Source: Amoebophrya sp. A120 (Eukaryota > Sar > Dinophyceae > Syndiniales > Amoebophryaceae). From it: a stretch of 64,000 nt of DNA. The stretch spans positions 973,907 through 1,037,906 of the forward strand of contig CAJINV010000015.1 in assembly GCA_905178155.1 (NCBI GenBank). The letters are read 5' to 3'. Shown here in pieces: positions 21,122-32,376 of this stretch. Every line of letters begins with the position of its first letter. Positions within the stretch are counted from its first letter, which is position 1. Below the pieces are notes generated by a model. The model ran no database searches, had not been told where the DNA came from, and saw nothing but the letters and a program-made list of their open reading frames with translations. Both the position numbers and the translations under genes were made by a program.

Positions 21122-24100
21122 TCAGCAGCAGCCGAGAAAACCGCCGGAGGACTCGGTTTTAACCTCCTCCTCATCCTCTTCCTTTTCTCCGTCACCACCC
21201 CCACCAATAGCATCCCCTGGCTTAGCCACGAGGTTCCCCAAGCTGGAGACCGCTTCGATCGCCCCGCCGCTGCAGGTCCCCGCCAGAGGGGACGAAGATT
21301 CGGTCGCGTTTGCGTTAGCCGGCGCTGCACCTTCGAAGTTGCACCCGTAGATGAGGCACTGCACCGGGTTGTAGCTGAGCATGCTGCAGTCCCTTTGCTG
21401 GTCCGCCCCGACGCAGACCTTCATGCGGTCCGTGTTCGGAGACAAGTTCTCCGTGGCAAAAACGCCCTTCCAATACTCCAAGCCGGCTTTGTATGGGAGC
21501 GTCAGGATTGGAATCGTGAAAGTTGAAATGATTTGCCATGCATAAAATGCAAGACATGAAGTGCCTGTCTTGCCGAGATAGCAAGCGAGGCAGATTGTGA
21601 GCCGATTTAAGGTTTGGGACAGAGCTGCTAGAGGAGCATGACAAAAGCAGTCTTCTGTGCCCAAACAGCATGACAAACTGGATTTAGACGGTTGCGAAAT
21701 TTGTCATGCGCCGCTTGGAAATTGGGCTTCCAACTGGTACCGATTTTATGCATCACAAGTTATTTCAACTTTGTCAATTTCAATCCTGACACAACCATAC
21801 TTTGCTCGCTTCGCCCAGCATCAGGTGCGTCCCCACGTATCCACAGTAAATTTCCCGTACACGTACAAATGTGGTTTCTGCATTACAAAACTTGCCTTCA
21901 ATCCTAGTGCAGCATGACAAACTGGGCGCTGCAAGGTAGCGAAATTTGTCATGCATTTTGTACATGTACAGGAAATTTACATTGCATACCACACCCCCGC
22001 CGTCAATGAACGAGACCAGCTTATCAAATGCAAAAATGTCTGGGTCTGGAAGGATGTAACCTGTGATGCGCATTTCAGAACACACAAAAATCTCTCATGC
22101 ATAGGTAGCAAAAGCTGCTCACTTTCTGTCACCAAAATGGGGAATTTGTCATGCGGGTTCGGCATTGCGGAAGCTTCTCGAAACCTGTGATGCTAGAGCT
22201 TCCATGCCAGACCTTCCGTGTCATTCAGAAACAGCATAACTCTTGCTCTTCCAGACCCAGACATTTTTACATTTGATACAGCTCCGAACGGTCCAACTGG
22301 ACATTATCAAATACAAATATGTCTAGGTCTGGAAGCTTGTGATGCAAGTGAGTCAATAACAAATGCACTGCAATGCGCCGCCAAGCATGACAAGTTGATT
22401 CGTGCTTCTGTGCTGCGTATTCCGCATGAGAAACTGCGTTTTTGCATGACAGGCAAGATAGGCTGTTTGTGGCCACGCAATACAGATTTAAGGGCCATGC
22501 CAGATCAGCATGACAAATCTCGCAATCTTCCAGACCCAGATATTTTTGCATTTGATAGACATCAGACACGGACAACTCGACCTTATGGGTGTGTCAGGAT
22601 CGAAATCGACAAAATCGAAAAACTTGTGATGCATAAAATGCAGGGCACCGAAGGCCTGTATTGGGGGACAGGCAAATGAGGCCGATTGTAAGCCTGTTTA
22701 GGGGTTCTATGCAATGTGCTGCCAGAGTAGCATGACGGGAGCAGTCTTCTTTGTCCAAACAGCATGACAGACTGGATTTGGGTGCTCCCGAAATTTGTCA
22801 TGCCCCACTCGGAAACTGAGGCTCCCACTGGTATCGATTTTATGCATCACAAATTTTTCGACTTTGTCAATTTCGATTCTGACACTTCCATAGACCTGGA
22901 CAAGCGAGTAGTCCACAAACTTGCAGTTGCTGGAGGTGGGGCAAAACTCTTCCAGGTCCAGCGGTATGCATTGCAAAAGTAATATCGCACTCGTAGTAAT
23001 TGCAGTCACGCATTACAAATCTTCTTCTAAAGGTGAATCCGCATTACAAATTTTATTTCTCACGCTAAGGAAATTTGTACTTAATGCATTTATACGAGTA
23101 TCGGATACTTATCTTGCACTGCATAAGCGGCGATTGCTCGTACTGGAGGGTGACGGCGAAGCACTCGTCGTGCGTGTAAGTGATCGGAGTCCCGGTACTA
23201 CCGGCTTGCTCCAAAGCGTGCACGGTTTGCTGTAGTGCGTCAAGTCCATTGAATTCGTCAAGTTCCTCGTCCGCAACCAGGGCCGCGAAGCTTGCGATGA
23301 CGCTTTCAACCAGCAGAGCCTCACCGTCACCAGCTTCCGCCGTCATGTCCACGCCGCCTTTGAGCAGGCTGCACTATGGGACTCTCAAACGTTACACTCT
23401 TAACTGTTCTTGCATGAATTTGTCATGCAGAAGCACTATCACGCTTCTCACGATCAAGCTTCTTCGCATGAAAAATTGTTCTCGTCGGCAAGCTAAATTC
23501 ATAGCATCGCAATTTGTGCCAAGTCTGTAATGCAAGACGCGCAACAAGGTCACCCCTTCGACGTTTGCTGTTCTTGCATGACAAATTCGTGTAACGGTTG
23601 AGAATGTGACGTTTGAGAACGCCATATGCACCCAATCGGCCTGGTCCACGGCGCGGGGCTCTTCGCCGGGTCCCGCGGCCCGGTCCCCGTGGGGAGTTCG
23701 CCCCGGCCCGGCGCGGCCCCTTGGGGTCGTTCTTGTTCGCCAGCCGCCGGCGGGTCCCGCGGGGTCCCGCGGAGTACCGCCACCTGCACATCCGCTTCCG
23801 CAATACCAAAAATGGTCATGAGGTGGGCCCTGAGCGCCCTCGCGTCGCTGCCAGCCATCTCCACCGCTTTTATCCAGGAAAAAAACTGTGTAAGTGTAAC
23901 TTTGTAGGAAGAGCAGCATCACAAATTCGTTTTGCATTTACAGGAAAAATCTGTCATGCGCAGCTAGTACGTGCAAACACGTATGAAAGTGGCCTATGCT
24001 GCACACTCAGCATGACAAGTGCGAACTGTTTTGCATTTTCTGCATCACAGATTTACACTAACAACGTTTGTTTCTTGGATAGCTTTCGCCAGGTGTTCAA

Positions 24101-27100
24101 TTGGAACCGCCGGGACATCGAGAAGGCTGCATCCTTCGACAGTTGTATGGAGGGATTTGCAAAAGTTACACTCTGAAACTGTTGCACAAATTGGATGTCT
24201 CATGCAAGAACAGCATCTTCAACTTCAACAGTGAATCTACTTAGCGACACAAATTTGGCACAGATAAAAATGTCGATGCGGTTTAGAAGCCGCGGCCTTC
24301 GAGAGTTTGTCATGCGAAGTTGTTGTCGCTCCAGCTTGATCGCCTGGCGGATTCTGGTAGTACAAGTTTTGCATGAAAAAAAATCATGTAACAGTGGAGA
24401 ATGTAACAGCTGAGATGAGATGTATCCCATAAACAGATGGCAGCCTGCCCGGACCGTAGGCTTCCTGCCACTCCGGAAGCCTGGACGTGCAGGAAATGTC
24501 CGCGGTCTCGGTGGGCATATCAGTACCCGCATCGATGTCATTCGAGTTCGCCTGACAGACACCACCACCTTTGACGAGGCCCGAAATGCAGTTTTTCACC
24601 TTCTCCGCCGTAGTCGCGCCCATGTTGCTCCGCTCTGGACATTATCCTGTGCAAAAGTATCGCACTCGTAGTAATTGCAATCATGCATTACAAATCTCTC
24701 TCTGAAGGCAAATCAGCATTACAAATCTCATTTTTCACGCTGAGGAAATTTGTAATGCATCTATACGAGTACGATACTTTTGCACTGCATAGACATCCGA
24801 AATGCGCGTCATGCACTTTCTCCGCCTCGAAGCACTTCCCACTAAATTGCGCGGTGTTCACCATCCAGCCCTTTTCCAGCGTATTCGCGTCGCCCCACAC
24901 ACACTTCTGAAACGTCATGCCCATGTGCTCCCTCGTCAGACCGTTGCACGTCTTTTCCGCTGCAATGGCATCCGCGGTGTTGACGTCGCGGCATTCAGTC
25001 GGTGTTTTGATCTCATCTTTCGGCTTGCAGACATTGTTCTTGTTGTCCCAGGAGCACGACAAAGGGGAATCGGTCTTGCACTCGTTTTCCGTTGTCCACC
25101 TTGCACAGGGCGTCAAGGGGGGGCTCGGAGTGATGATGGTATCATTTTTCTCTCCTTTCGCACCGAACATAGGCTTCGGGTTATTGAGAGAAAAAATCCC
25201 CCCTCCCCATATTGAAAAGATATGTTTTTGTTGCTGATTTGTGACCACAAATCAGCCGCGTCTTGCAAGCCGACAAGTGCAGAGGCTGCATCCGCCCAAT
25301 TGTGAAGCGCTTTGGCATGCTGTTGGTCCTAGAGGGTAGCCGTTTGCAATGCTGAACAACTAGACCTGAGCGCTGCCACGACCCAGGCTGCCAGACATCT
25401 GGCAGGAGTGCCGTACTACTGCAAGACAAGTCGGATTTGGTTTACACAAATCAGCATCAGAAGTTGTTTCCACTTTGATATGAGGAGGGGGGATTTTTCA
25501 TTTTGATACGGGTTGGGCAGCTTCGACACGCACTTGATGGTCTGCTCTGGGTACGCAGTGAGGTTCCACTTTCCGTCGACCATCGGGATGGCATCGTCGA
25601 AGGTAGCCTTGCAGGACGACGCAAGCGCGGTTTCGCACATGTCCTTCCCTGCGGCCCCCGTGCCGCCGCCGTACGCCGGGCAACCCTATGCATTGCAAAA
25701 GTATCGTACTCGTATAAATGCATTACAAGTTTCCTCAGCATGAGAAATAAAATTTGTAATGCGGATTTGACTTAACGTTAACAAAAAGATTTGTAATGCA
25801 TGATTGCAATACGAATACTGCTTTTGCACAGGATAAACCCAGCAGAGCGGCCATCAGCCGCTGACCGCTGTAGCACTGCGGGGGAGGCATGGCGCCGGTT
25901 TTAGTACTCCGCCGCGAGGATGAAGATGATCCCAACTCCAGCAAAATGACGTTCTCCGGCAGCGATTGCGGATTTTCCTGGAGCGGGAGCAGAATCGCCC
26001 CTTCGATCGTCTCCCCCAGCTGACAGTCGACTGTGCCATCGTTGTCCACGTCCGTTTCCTCGCACTCAATTTTGGTCGTGCCCGCGCTTTTGCACCCTCC
26101 TTCCAACGGGAATGAGACCAAAGAGTCGAACGCAGACAAGTCGGGCACTTGCGGATTGTTCGCGCCCCCACCAACGCCCATGGCTGTGAACATCTGGTAA
26201 TCGTCGCTCTCGCTGTGCACGGAAACGCACGCTTTTTCTCCCGCGCTACTTTCCACGGCACGACAATCGAACTGCGCGTACATCATGCCGTCCGGGTCTC
26301 GCAGCCACTTATCGGGTTTTCAAACGTTACGCTCTCAACTGTTACACGGACGATTTCTCACGCAGCATTCTTGCCATTCATATCTTTATCTCCACGATCA
26401 AGCTGCTCCTTCGCGTGACAAGTTATCGACGCGCCAAATAAAATCAAAATCTGCGCCAAGAAACCTGTAGTTGTATATGCATTTAAACCGCAAGCTCCCT
26501 CCGTTCCGTTCGCCTTCGCTTTTTCTGTTCTTGCAGCACAAATTATTCATGTAACAGCTTTGAGAGTGTAACGTTTGAGAGTCCCGTACCACTGCCGAAA
26601 GTCGTCGAACAGATTTCCCGTGCACTCTTTCTCTCCCTTCAACGCGAATGCGGTATCATACAGAAAAAAGCAAGCAGGGCATATGCATATCCATATTTGC
26701 AACGCAAAAAATAACTACTTATGTACTTAACACAAAAATCTGTCATGGGCAAGCTCGTCATCGCATGCTGTTCAAGGCGCGCAACAAGAGCGTTCTTTTT
26801 TGTGTGCTTCATCTACATCGTTCTTTTGCCTTTACAAATATCATGCCCTGCCTGTCTTTTTCTGTGGGATATCCGGCAGCGCAAAGCGGATTGCCAATCT
26901 TTTCGTCGAACAGCAGCTGTCCCGACCACTGGCAGAAATGCGTTCCGTTGCCGGCATTAGCGGTACCGTTCCACTGCCACAGGCAACTGACAGGATTATC
27001 AGTGTTTTTTGACGCGTCCAATTGGCAGGTGTCCTCCGTTGTCTGATTGCTTATTACAGTGAAAAATGCCCCCCACCCCTGAAATTGCAAAAATTTGTAA

Positions 27101-30100
27101 TGCGAAGTTTCCAAATGAAAAGTTTTTGTCATGCATGAAAGGAGTTTGAATCTTTCTGATGCAGAGCTAAGGCGTGTATCGCATCGCTTGCATGACAAGC
27201 GCCGCTCCTGCTGGGGTTTTTTGCAATGCAAATTTTTGCTATTCACGATTGGAAACCTGTGATGCTGATAGATGCAAGAGGGCGAATGTTATATTTGGAA
27301 AGGTTTGCAATACAAATTCTCCCAAGTTCGGGGGTGGAGGCATTTTTCATTGTAATATTGTCACAGTACGCTTTCATGAAGGAGAAGGACGTCGGGGTCA
27401 AGGGGGGGCTCGGAGTGATGATGGTATCATTTTTCTCTCCTTTCGCACCGAACATAGGCTTCGGGTTATTGAGAGAAAAAATCCCCCCTCCCCATATTGA
27501 AAAGATATGTTTTTGTTGCTGATTTGTGACCACAAATCAGCCGCGTCTTGCAAGCCGACAAGTGCAGAGGCTGCATCCGCCCAATTGTGAAGCGCTTTGG
27601 CATGCTGTTGGTCCTAGAGGGTAGCCGTTTGCAATGCTGAACAACTAGACCTGAGCGCTGCCACGACCCAGGCTGCCAGACATCTGGCAGGAGTGCCGTA
27701 CTACTGCAAGACAAGTCGGATTTGGTTTACACAAATCAGCATCAGAAGTTGTTTCCACTTTGATATGAGGAGGGGGGATTTTTCATTTTGATACGGGTTG
27801 GGCAGCTTCGACACGCACTTGATGGTCTGCTCTGGGTACGCAGTGAGGTTCCACTTTCCGTCGACCATCGGGATGGCATCGTCGAAGGTAGCCTTGCAGG
27901 ACGACGCAAGCGCGGTTTCGCACATGTCCTTCCCTGCGGCCCCCGTGCCGCCGCCGTACGCCGGGCAACCCTATGCATTGCAAAAGTATCGTACTCGTAT
28001 AAATGCATTACAAGTTTCCTCAGCATGAGAAATAAAATTTGTAATGCGGATTTGACTTAACGTTAACAAAAAGATTTGTAATGCATGATTGCAATACGAA
28101 TACTGCTTTTGCACAGGATAAACCCAGCAGAGCGGCCATCAGCCGCTGACCGCTGTAGCACTGCGGGGGAGGCATGGCGCCGGTTTTAGTACTCCGCCGC
28201 GAGGATGAAGATGATCCCAACTCCAGCAAAATGACGTTCTCCGGCAGCGATTGCGGATTTTCCTGGAGCGGGAGCAGAATCGCCCCTTCGATCGTCTCCC
28301 CCAGCTGACAGTCGACTGTGCCATCGTTGTCCACGTCCGTTTCCTCGCACTCAATTTTGGTCGTGCCCGCGCTTTTGCACCCTCCTTCCAACGGGAATGA
28401 GACCAAAGAGTCGAACGCAGACAAGTCGGGCACTTGCGGATTGTTCGCGCCCCCACCAACGCCCATGGCTGTGAACATCTGGTAATCGTCGCTCTCGCTG
28501 TGCACGGAAACGCACGCTTTTTCTCCCGCGCTACTTTCCACGGCACGACAATCGAACTGCGCGTACATCATGCCGTCCGGGTCTCGCAGCCACTTATCGG
28601 GTTTTCAAACGTTACGCTCTCAACTGTTACACGGACGATTTCTCACGCAGCATTCTTGCCATTCATATCTTTATCTCCACGATCAAGCTGCTCCTTCGCG
28701 TGACAAGTTATCGACGCGCCAAATAAAATCAAAATCTGCGCCAAGAAACCTGTAGTTGTATATGCATTTAAACCGCAAGCTCCCTCCGTTCCGTTCGCCT
28801 TCGCTTTTTCTGTTCTTGCAGCACAAATTATTCATGTAACAGCTTTGAGAGTGTAACGTTTGAGAGTCCCGTACCACTGCCGAAAGTCGTCGAACAGATT
28901 TCCCGTGCACTCTTTCTCTCCCTTCAACGCGAATGCGGTATCATACAGAAAAAAGCAAGCAGGGCATATACATATCCATATTTGCAACGCAAAAAATAAC
29001 TACTTATGTACTTAACACAAAAATCTGTCATGGGCAAGCTCGTCATCGCATGCTGTTCAAGGCGCGCAACAAGAGCGTTCTTTTTTGTGTGCTTCATCTA
29101 CATCGTTCTTTTGCCTTTACAAATATCATGCCCTGCCTGTCTTTTTCTGTGGGATATCCGGCAGCGCAAAGCGGATTGCCAATCTTTTCGTCGAACAGCA
29201 GCTGTCCCGACCACTGGCAGAAATGCGTTCCGTTGCCGGCATTAGCGGTACCGTTCCACTGCCACAGGCAACTGACAGGATTATCAGTGTTTTTTGACGC
29301 GTCCAATTGGCAGGTGTCCTCCGTTGTCTGATTGCTTATTACAGTGAAAAATGCCCCCCACCCCTGAAATTGCAAAAATTTGTAATGCGAAGTTTCCAAA
29401 TGAAAAGTTTTTGTCATGCATGAAAGGAGTTTGAATCTTTCTGATGCAGAGCTAAGGCGTGTATCGCATCGCTTGCATGACAAGCGCCGCTCCTGCTGGG
29501 GTTTTTTGCAATGCAAATTTTTGCTATTCACGATTGGAAACCTGTGATGCTGATAGATGCAAGAGGGCGAATGTTATATTTGGAAAGGTTTGCAATACAA
29601 ATTCTCCCAAGTTCGGGGGTGGAGGCATTTTTCATTGTAATATTGTCACAGTACGCTTTCATGAAGGAGAAGGACGTCGGGTCTGCGCCAGCTTCTTCGA
29701 GATTCACGTTTTCGTGCATTTTGCTCTTTCCGCCAGCGCGCAAATTCTTCTTCTCCTCGTGCTCCACCAGCACACGGTGAGTTTTCTGTATAGCGTGCTC
29801 AGATGAGAATACCAATATTTTTACCATCTCGACTGCGACAATTATTCGTGATGCAAACTGCGGACGACGATCTGTCTCGCTCACTCGCCGTGGTCCTCGT
29901 GCGTACCAGCATCACAAACTTACGAAATGCGGTCAGCACCCAGTTTCAACATGTTGCGAGGGACAGCAGGGAGTAGACCTTGATACTTTGAATAGACCTT
30001 GGCCAGGCAAGACAACTTGAACTTTCACTTTGCACGGCGACGGCCTTGTAGTTATATATTACTTTTACACTGAAATGCTAAAAATGATCCCCTCCTCTGA

Positions 30101-30382
30101 GCAAGCCATAGTCCCCTGTGCCGCGATCTTCTTGGAGGTTTTCTTCTTGTTCGTGCGCTGGGAGGTGGTCTTCGCGGAGGTGCCCACGCGCGCGGTGCTG
30201 GTGTGCTGGCCCTTGTTCGTGGTCACCAGCGCAGCGTCCACCGACGTCCCAGTCGTGGCCAACAGGTGCACAACGGTGGCCCCCGCCGCTAGGGAAGAAG
30301 CCGCTCCTCCGAATGCGCGCTTCTTGTACAATTTGCCACCATGAGGGGTGGACTTGGATTCGTTTTCGTTGTAGCTCGCCAT
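21122..30382 (-). CDS. Gene X copy 1: large cysteine-rich modular secreted or membrane protein
   Basis: Unrecognised family. Start MASYNENESKSTPHGG at 30382; residues 24-52 are a hydrophobic signal or anchor segment after a basic stretch. I read 22 exons: 30382-30111, 29788-29643, 29336-29157, 28938-28874, 28594-28121, 27971-27794, 27466-27358, 27051-26872, 26653-26589, 26309-25836, 25686-25509, 25181-24792, 24642-24432, 24145-24082, 23870-23627, 23374-23126, 22964-22893, 22583-22558, 22304-22279, 22021-21989, 21837-21800, 21491-21122. Removing 21 introners gives about 1,310 codons in one frame. Cys/Trp modules recur (CLWQW...CQWSGQLLFDEK; CSWDN; CVWGDANTLEKGW; TADISCTSRLPEWQ). DVDNDGTVD fits a calcium-binding DxDxDG loop. 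A 327-residue block occurs twice in tandem. The C-terminus is GGFLGCC. Compared with copy 2 it lacks about 590 residues after KSKMH. A surface or secreted host-interaction role is only a guess. Confidence 0.8.
21492..21799. mobile_element. Introner, family F, gene X copy 1
   Basis: TATGGGAGCGTCAGGATTGG to CAATCCTGACACAACCATA; direct repeat CTTTG. Shared with copy 2 (36371-36678). Confidence 0.9.
21838..21988. mobile_element. Introner, family G, gene X copy 1
   Basis: Ends TATCCACAGTAAATTTCCCG and GGAAATTTACATTGCATA; flanks CCACG and CCACA. Copy 2 has a family B element at exactly this target. Confidence 0.88.
22022..22278. mobile_element. Introner, family C, gene X copy 1 only
   Basis: TATCAAATGCAAAAATGTCT to ACATTTTTACATTTGATA; direct repeat CAGCT. 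Copy 2 is uninterrupted here (GACCAGCTCCGC near 36890). Confidence 0.92.
22305..22557. mobile_element. Introner, family C, gene X copy 1
   Basis: TATCAAATACAAATATGTCT to TTTTTGCATTTGATA; direct repeat GACAT. Shared with copy 2 (36921-37199). Exons on either side are only about 26 bp. Confidence 0.92.
22584..22892. mobile_element. Introner, family F, gene X copy 1 only
   Basis: TATGGGTGTGTCAGGATCG to ATTCTGACACTTCCATA; direct repeat GACCT. Copy 2 reads GCGACCTGGACG without interruption (near 37223). Confidence 0.92.
22965..23125. mobile_element. Introner, family B, gene X copy 1
   Basis: TATGCATTGCAAAAGTAATA to ATCTTGCACTGCATA; direct repeat AGCGG. Shared with copy 2 (37293-37431). Confidence 0.9.
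23375..23626. mobile_element. Introner, family A, gene X copy 1
   Basis: TATGGGACTCTCAAACGTTA to ACGTTTGAGAACGCCATA; direct repeat TGCAC. Shared with copy 2 (41640-41875). Confidence 0.92.
23871..24081. mobile_element. Introner, family D, gene X copy 1 only
   Basis: TATCCAGGAAAAAAACTGTG to GTTTGTTTCTTGGATA; direct repeat GCTTT. Copy 2 reads CACCGCTTTCGCC uninterrupted at 42003-42015: the cleanest empty site in the window. Confidence 0.95.
24146..24431. mobile_element. Introner, family A variant, gene X copy 1
   Basis: Starts TATGGAGGGATTTGC and ends GATGTATCCCATA, with internal ACTGTT/AACAGT arms. Nearest direct repeat ACAG. Shared with copy 2 (42068-42395). Confidence 0.82.
24643..24791. 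mobile_element. Introner, family B, gene X copy 1
   Basis: TATCCTGTGCAAAAGTATCG to ACTTTTGCACTGCATA; direct repeat GACAT. Shared with copy 2 (42601-42789). Confidence 0.93.
25182..25508. mobile_element. Introner, family E, first tandem unit
   Basis: TATTGAGAGAAAAAATCCCC to GGATTTTTCATTTTGATA; direct repeat CGGGT. Shared with copy 2 (43201-43524). Confidence 0.93.
25687..25835. mobile_element. Introner, family B, first tandem unit; absent from copy 2
   Basis: TATGCATTGCAAAAGTATCG to GCTTTTGCACAGGATA; direct repeat AACCC. Copy 2 reads GGCAACCCAGCAGCG without interruption (near 44040). Confidence 0.94.
26310..26588. mobile_element. Introner, family A, first tandem unit
   Basis: TATCGGGTTTTCAAACGTTA to GTTTGAGAGTCCCGTA; direct repeat CCACT. 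Shared with copy 2, where it is expanded. Confidence 0.92.
26654..26871. mobile_element. Introner, family K, first tandem unit
   Basis: TATCATACAGAAAAAAGCAA to GTCTTTTTCTGTGGGATA; imperfect repeat TGCGG/TCCGG. Excision gives LCAAGFALKGEKECTG. Confidence 0.88.
27052..27357. mobile_element. Introner, family J, first tandem unit
   Basis: TATTACAGTGAAAAATGCCC to GGCATTTTTCATTGTAATA; flanks TTGCT/TTGTC. Excision gives MKAYCDNQTTEDTC. Copy 2 has a family B element a few bases away. Confidence 0.88.
27467..27793. mobile_element. Introner, family E, second tandem unit
   Basis: Same element and CGGGT repeat as 25182-25508, duplicated with the whole unit. Confidence 0.93.
27972..28120. mobile_element. 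Introner, family B, second tandem unit
   Basis: Duplicate of 25687-25835 with repeat AACCC. Confidence 0.93.
28595..28873. mobile_element. Introner, family A, second tandem unit
   Basis: Duplicate of 26310-26588 with repeat CCACT. Confidence 0.92.
28939..29156. mobile_element. Introner, family K, second tandem unit
   Basis: Duplicate of 26654-26871; carries the single difference seen between the tandem units. Confidence 0.88.
29337..29642. mobile_element. Introner, family J, second tandem unit
   Basis: Duplicate of 27052-27357. Confidence 0.88.
29789..30110. mobile_element. Introner, family I, gene X copy 1 only
   Basis: TATAGCGTGCTCAGATGAG to CCTCTGAGCAAGCCATA. Copy 2 is uninterrupted (GTGAGTTTCCTGTGCCGCG near 52148). 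Flanks share CTG only, so the exact junction is uncertain. Confidence 0.85.
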
Positions 30383-31107
30383 GATTTTCTTCTCGTCTTG
30401 GCGCAATAAATTTGAGTAGTTTATTATTCCGGGTGGCTTAATTTCGTTGCAAAACACCGATTTGAGCAAGCCTCTCAGGGTATGAAAGGTTGTATGTTGT
30501 TAAAGAAACACGTTTTGAAAATTAGTTCGAGCTAATTTCAGGGAAAGGAAAACGTACAAAGAACTTCGTTTCGAAAGTGGTGGTTCCGAAACAAGTGTTT
30601 TCCTGTCATTTTTCAGAAAACATTTTTCGTAGAAGATGGAAGACCACGACGATCTTCGGAATCAACCACGAACTTCGAGTACAAAAGTTTTGACGAAAAA
30701 CTAAAAAGAAAAGCACCGAACCAAATAAAATGGTTTACCGTCTTCATGTTTCTTGCTGGACAACCTGCAGTACGACGACTATTCTAGTACGTTTTCCAGA
30801 CGAGGCAAAGAACGAACTACGAGACAACTGAGGGACGAAAACGCGGTCAGACGCAGAGGACTTAATATTCCTGAACGAAACCGAAAGTAAACCGAGTCAC
30901 AACTTCATCTAGGTACTTAGACATGAAGTGGTGAAAGTGCAGCTGCAATTATCTTTATGTTATCTCGTAAATCATCTACCGATAGACGCCGCGCGCAACT
31001 GACGGACACGAAAATAAGCCGCGTGTAAGTGCTACGTACGTATACCGATGCGTTTGATCTTGATGCTTTTCAGCTATCTCCTATACCTATCTACAACTTG
31101 TTTTTCT
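30383..31107. other. Intergenic region upstream of gene X copy 1
   Basis: Resembles 52419-53128 upstream of copy 2 over most of its length, so it duplicated with the gene. It presumably contains the gene X promoter and the gene Y 3' end. No ORF supported. Confidence 0.5.
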
Positions 31108-32376
31108 TCACGACATTAACGAGAAAATCTTGCTGCTTCCTCGACGTTTCTTCTTGGACAAAGTAAACTCAGAACAGCGGTCTTCATCTCGGGGGACAGA
31201 GGCTGTAACTCTGTTCACAATAGTGCAGCAGCAGTAAAGCATGTCAGGTGCGTTGGAACCGCGCTGCGCTTCTTCTTCAGCAGGGCTGGTGTTGCAATCT
31301 TCCACATTACTCCTACTGAGATTTCGATTTCCGCTGGGGTAACTTAAGAAAGCTCGCGTACTGAAGGTGTTTAGATCATCAGGGTTTCTGTTTACTTCAT
31401 GCACATTACACAGTGTAAAAATACATCCGGAAGACTCAAGTATTTGTCGACAGAGAAGGAGCACGCGTACCCAATGGACCATCGATGTGAAGTAAAACAA
31501 AAACATACAGCTGGTGTTGGGGTACAAGGAAGGAGAACGGTAAGAATAAATGCACTATCTTCACTTTTTCTTTTTCTTGCCCTTTCCCTTGCCGCTTTTC
31601 GGCGAGTCGTCGCCACTGGAAATCTATGCCCTGCAAAAGTTCTTGTAGTCGCACAAGCATTTGCATGATCATCAGCACTACAGCCCCTTCTCACGCAAAA
31701 ATCTGCTTAGGACATCAACATCGAAGATCTTTTTTTTCACTTGTTTGATGATGTTTCACAGACACGGGGTCTTTCTCCGCACCTTTGGAAACGAAAGTCA
31801 AAGTGCATCTCTGTCTGACTCCTTGCCAAAATCTCTGCTTGTAGTCATGCGTTTCGTGTTGCTGCAAGTTGTAGGGGGCGGGCAACATTCTATTTCTCTT
31901 TCATCATATCGTGAAGTTGTATCGAAAGCCTGCGCAAAAACATGCATCTAGTCTACTGTAAGAACAACCACTTTTGCAAAGCATACCTTCCCTCTTTTCT
32001 TTCCCTTGCCTTTTTTCCCTTTCTTCCCCTTCTTGCCTTTTTTCCCTTTCTTGCCTTTCTTTCCCTTCCCTTTGTCAGACGAATCGTCTTCGGTTTTCTG
32101 CTATCCAGTGCAAATGCAATACATGGGGATTTGGGTCATGCAATAGCTTTTCTTCCGCGAAAATTATCGTTTGCTTCATCTATGCTGATGGCTGTTGATT
32201 GTGAATATTGTGCGTGCAAAAGTGATATCCTGCAAAATTCATTTTCATACAGTGTATCAACATGACAGCTGGGGACTTTCGCAATCAAAAGAGGACCCGA
32301 ATCAGATGTGAAGATGAATTTGCAACGCGTATCTCCGTGGGTCCCACGCTCGCGGCGGTTTCGGTTTCCTCTTCGC
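31108..32376 (-). pseudogene. Gene Y copy 1, 5'-truncated by the segmental duplication
   Basis: Matches the 3' half of gene Y copy 2. Visible pieces: an acidic segment after the introner at 32377, a Lys/Gly run (KGKKGKKGKKGKKGKK, near 32010-32100), GDDSPKSGKGKGKKKKK (near 31560-31610) and a terminal segment ending SNAPDMLYCCCTIVNRVTAS...SLMS at 31108. Insertions and deletions against copy 2 in the last segment are multiples of three, so this part evolved as coding. The membrane-segment exon and everything upstream are missing because the duplication ends inside an introner, so the copy is probably not a complete gene. Whether GDDSPKSG...KKKKK ends at the TGA after it or is spliced onward (GTGAAG follows) is unclear. 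Confidence 0.55.

Larger units (their letters stand above)
25112..29681 (-). repeat. Exact tandem duplication, 2 x 2,285 bp, inside gene X copy 1
   Basis: Units 25112-27396 and 27397-29681. I noticed one difference (GCATATGCATATCC versus GCATATACATATCC at 26679/28964). Each unit holds five introners (E, B, A, K, J) and 981 coding bases, so the protein gains exactly 327 residues in frame. The junction reads PPLTP-TSFSF. Confidence 0.95.

Noticed and set aside
27052-27357. Family J elements as members of family E
   Set aside because: Both have a GAAAAAT-C-rich arm, but the outer 12 bases and interior differ, so I kept them apart.
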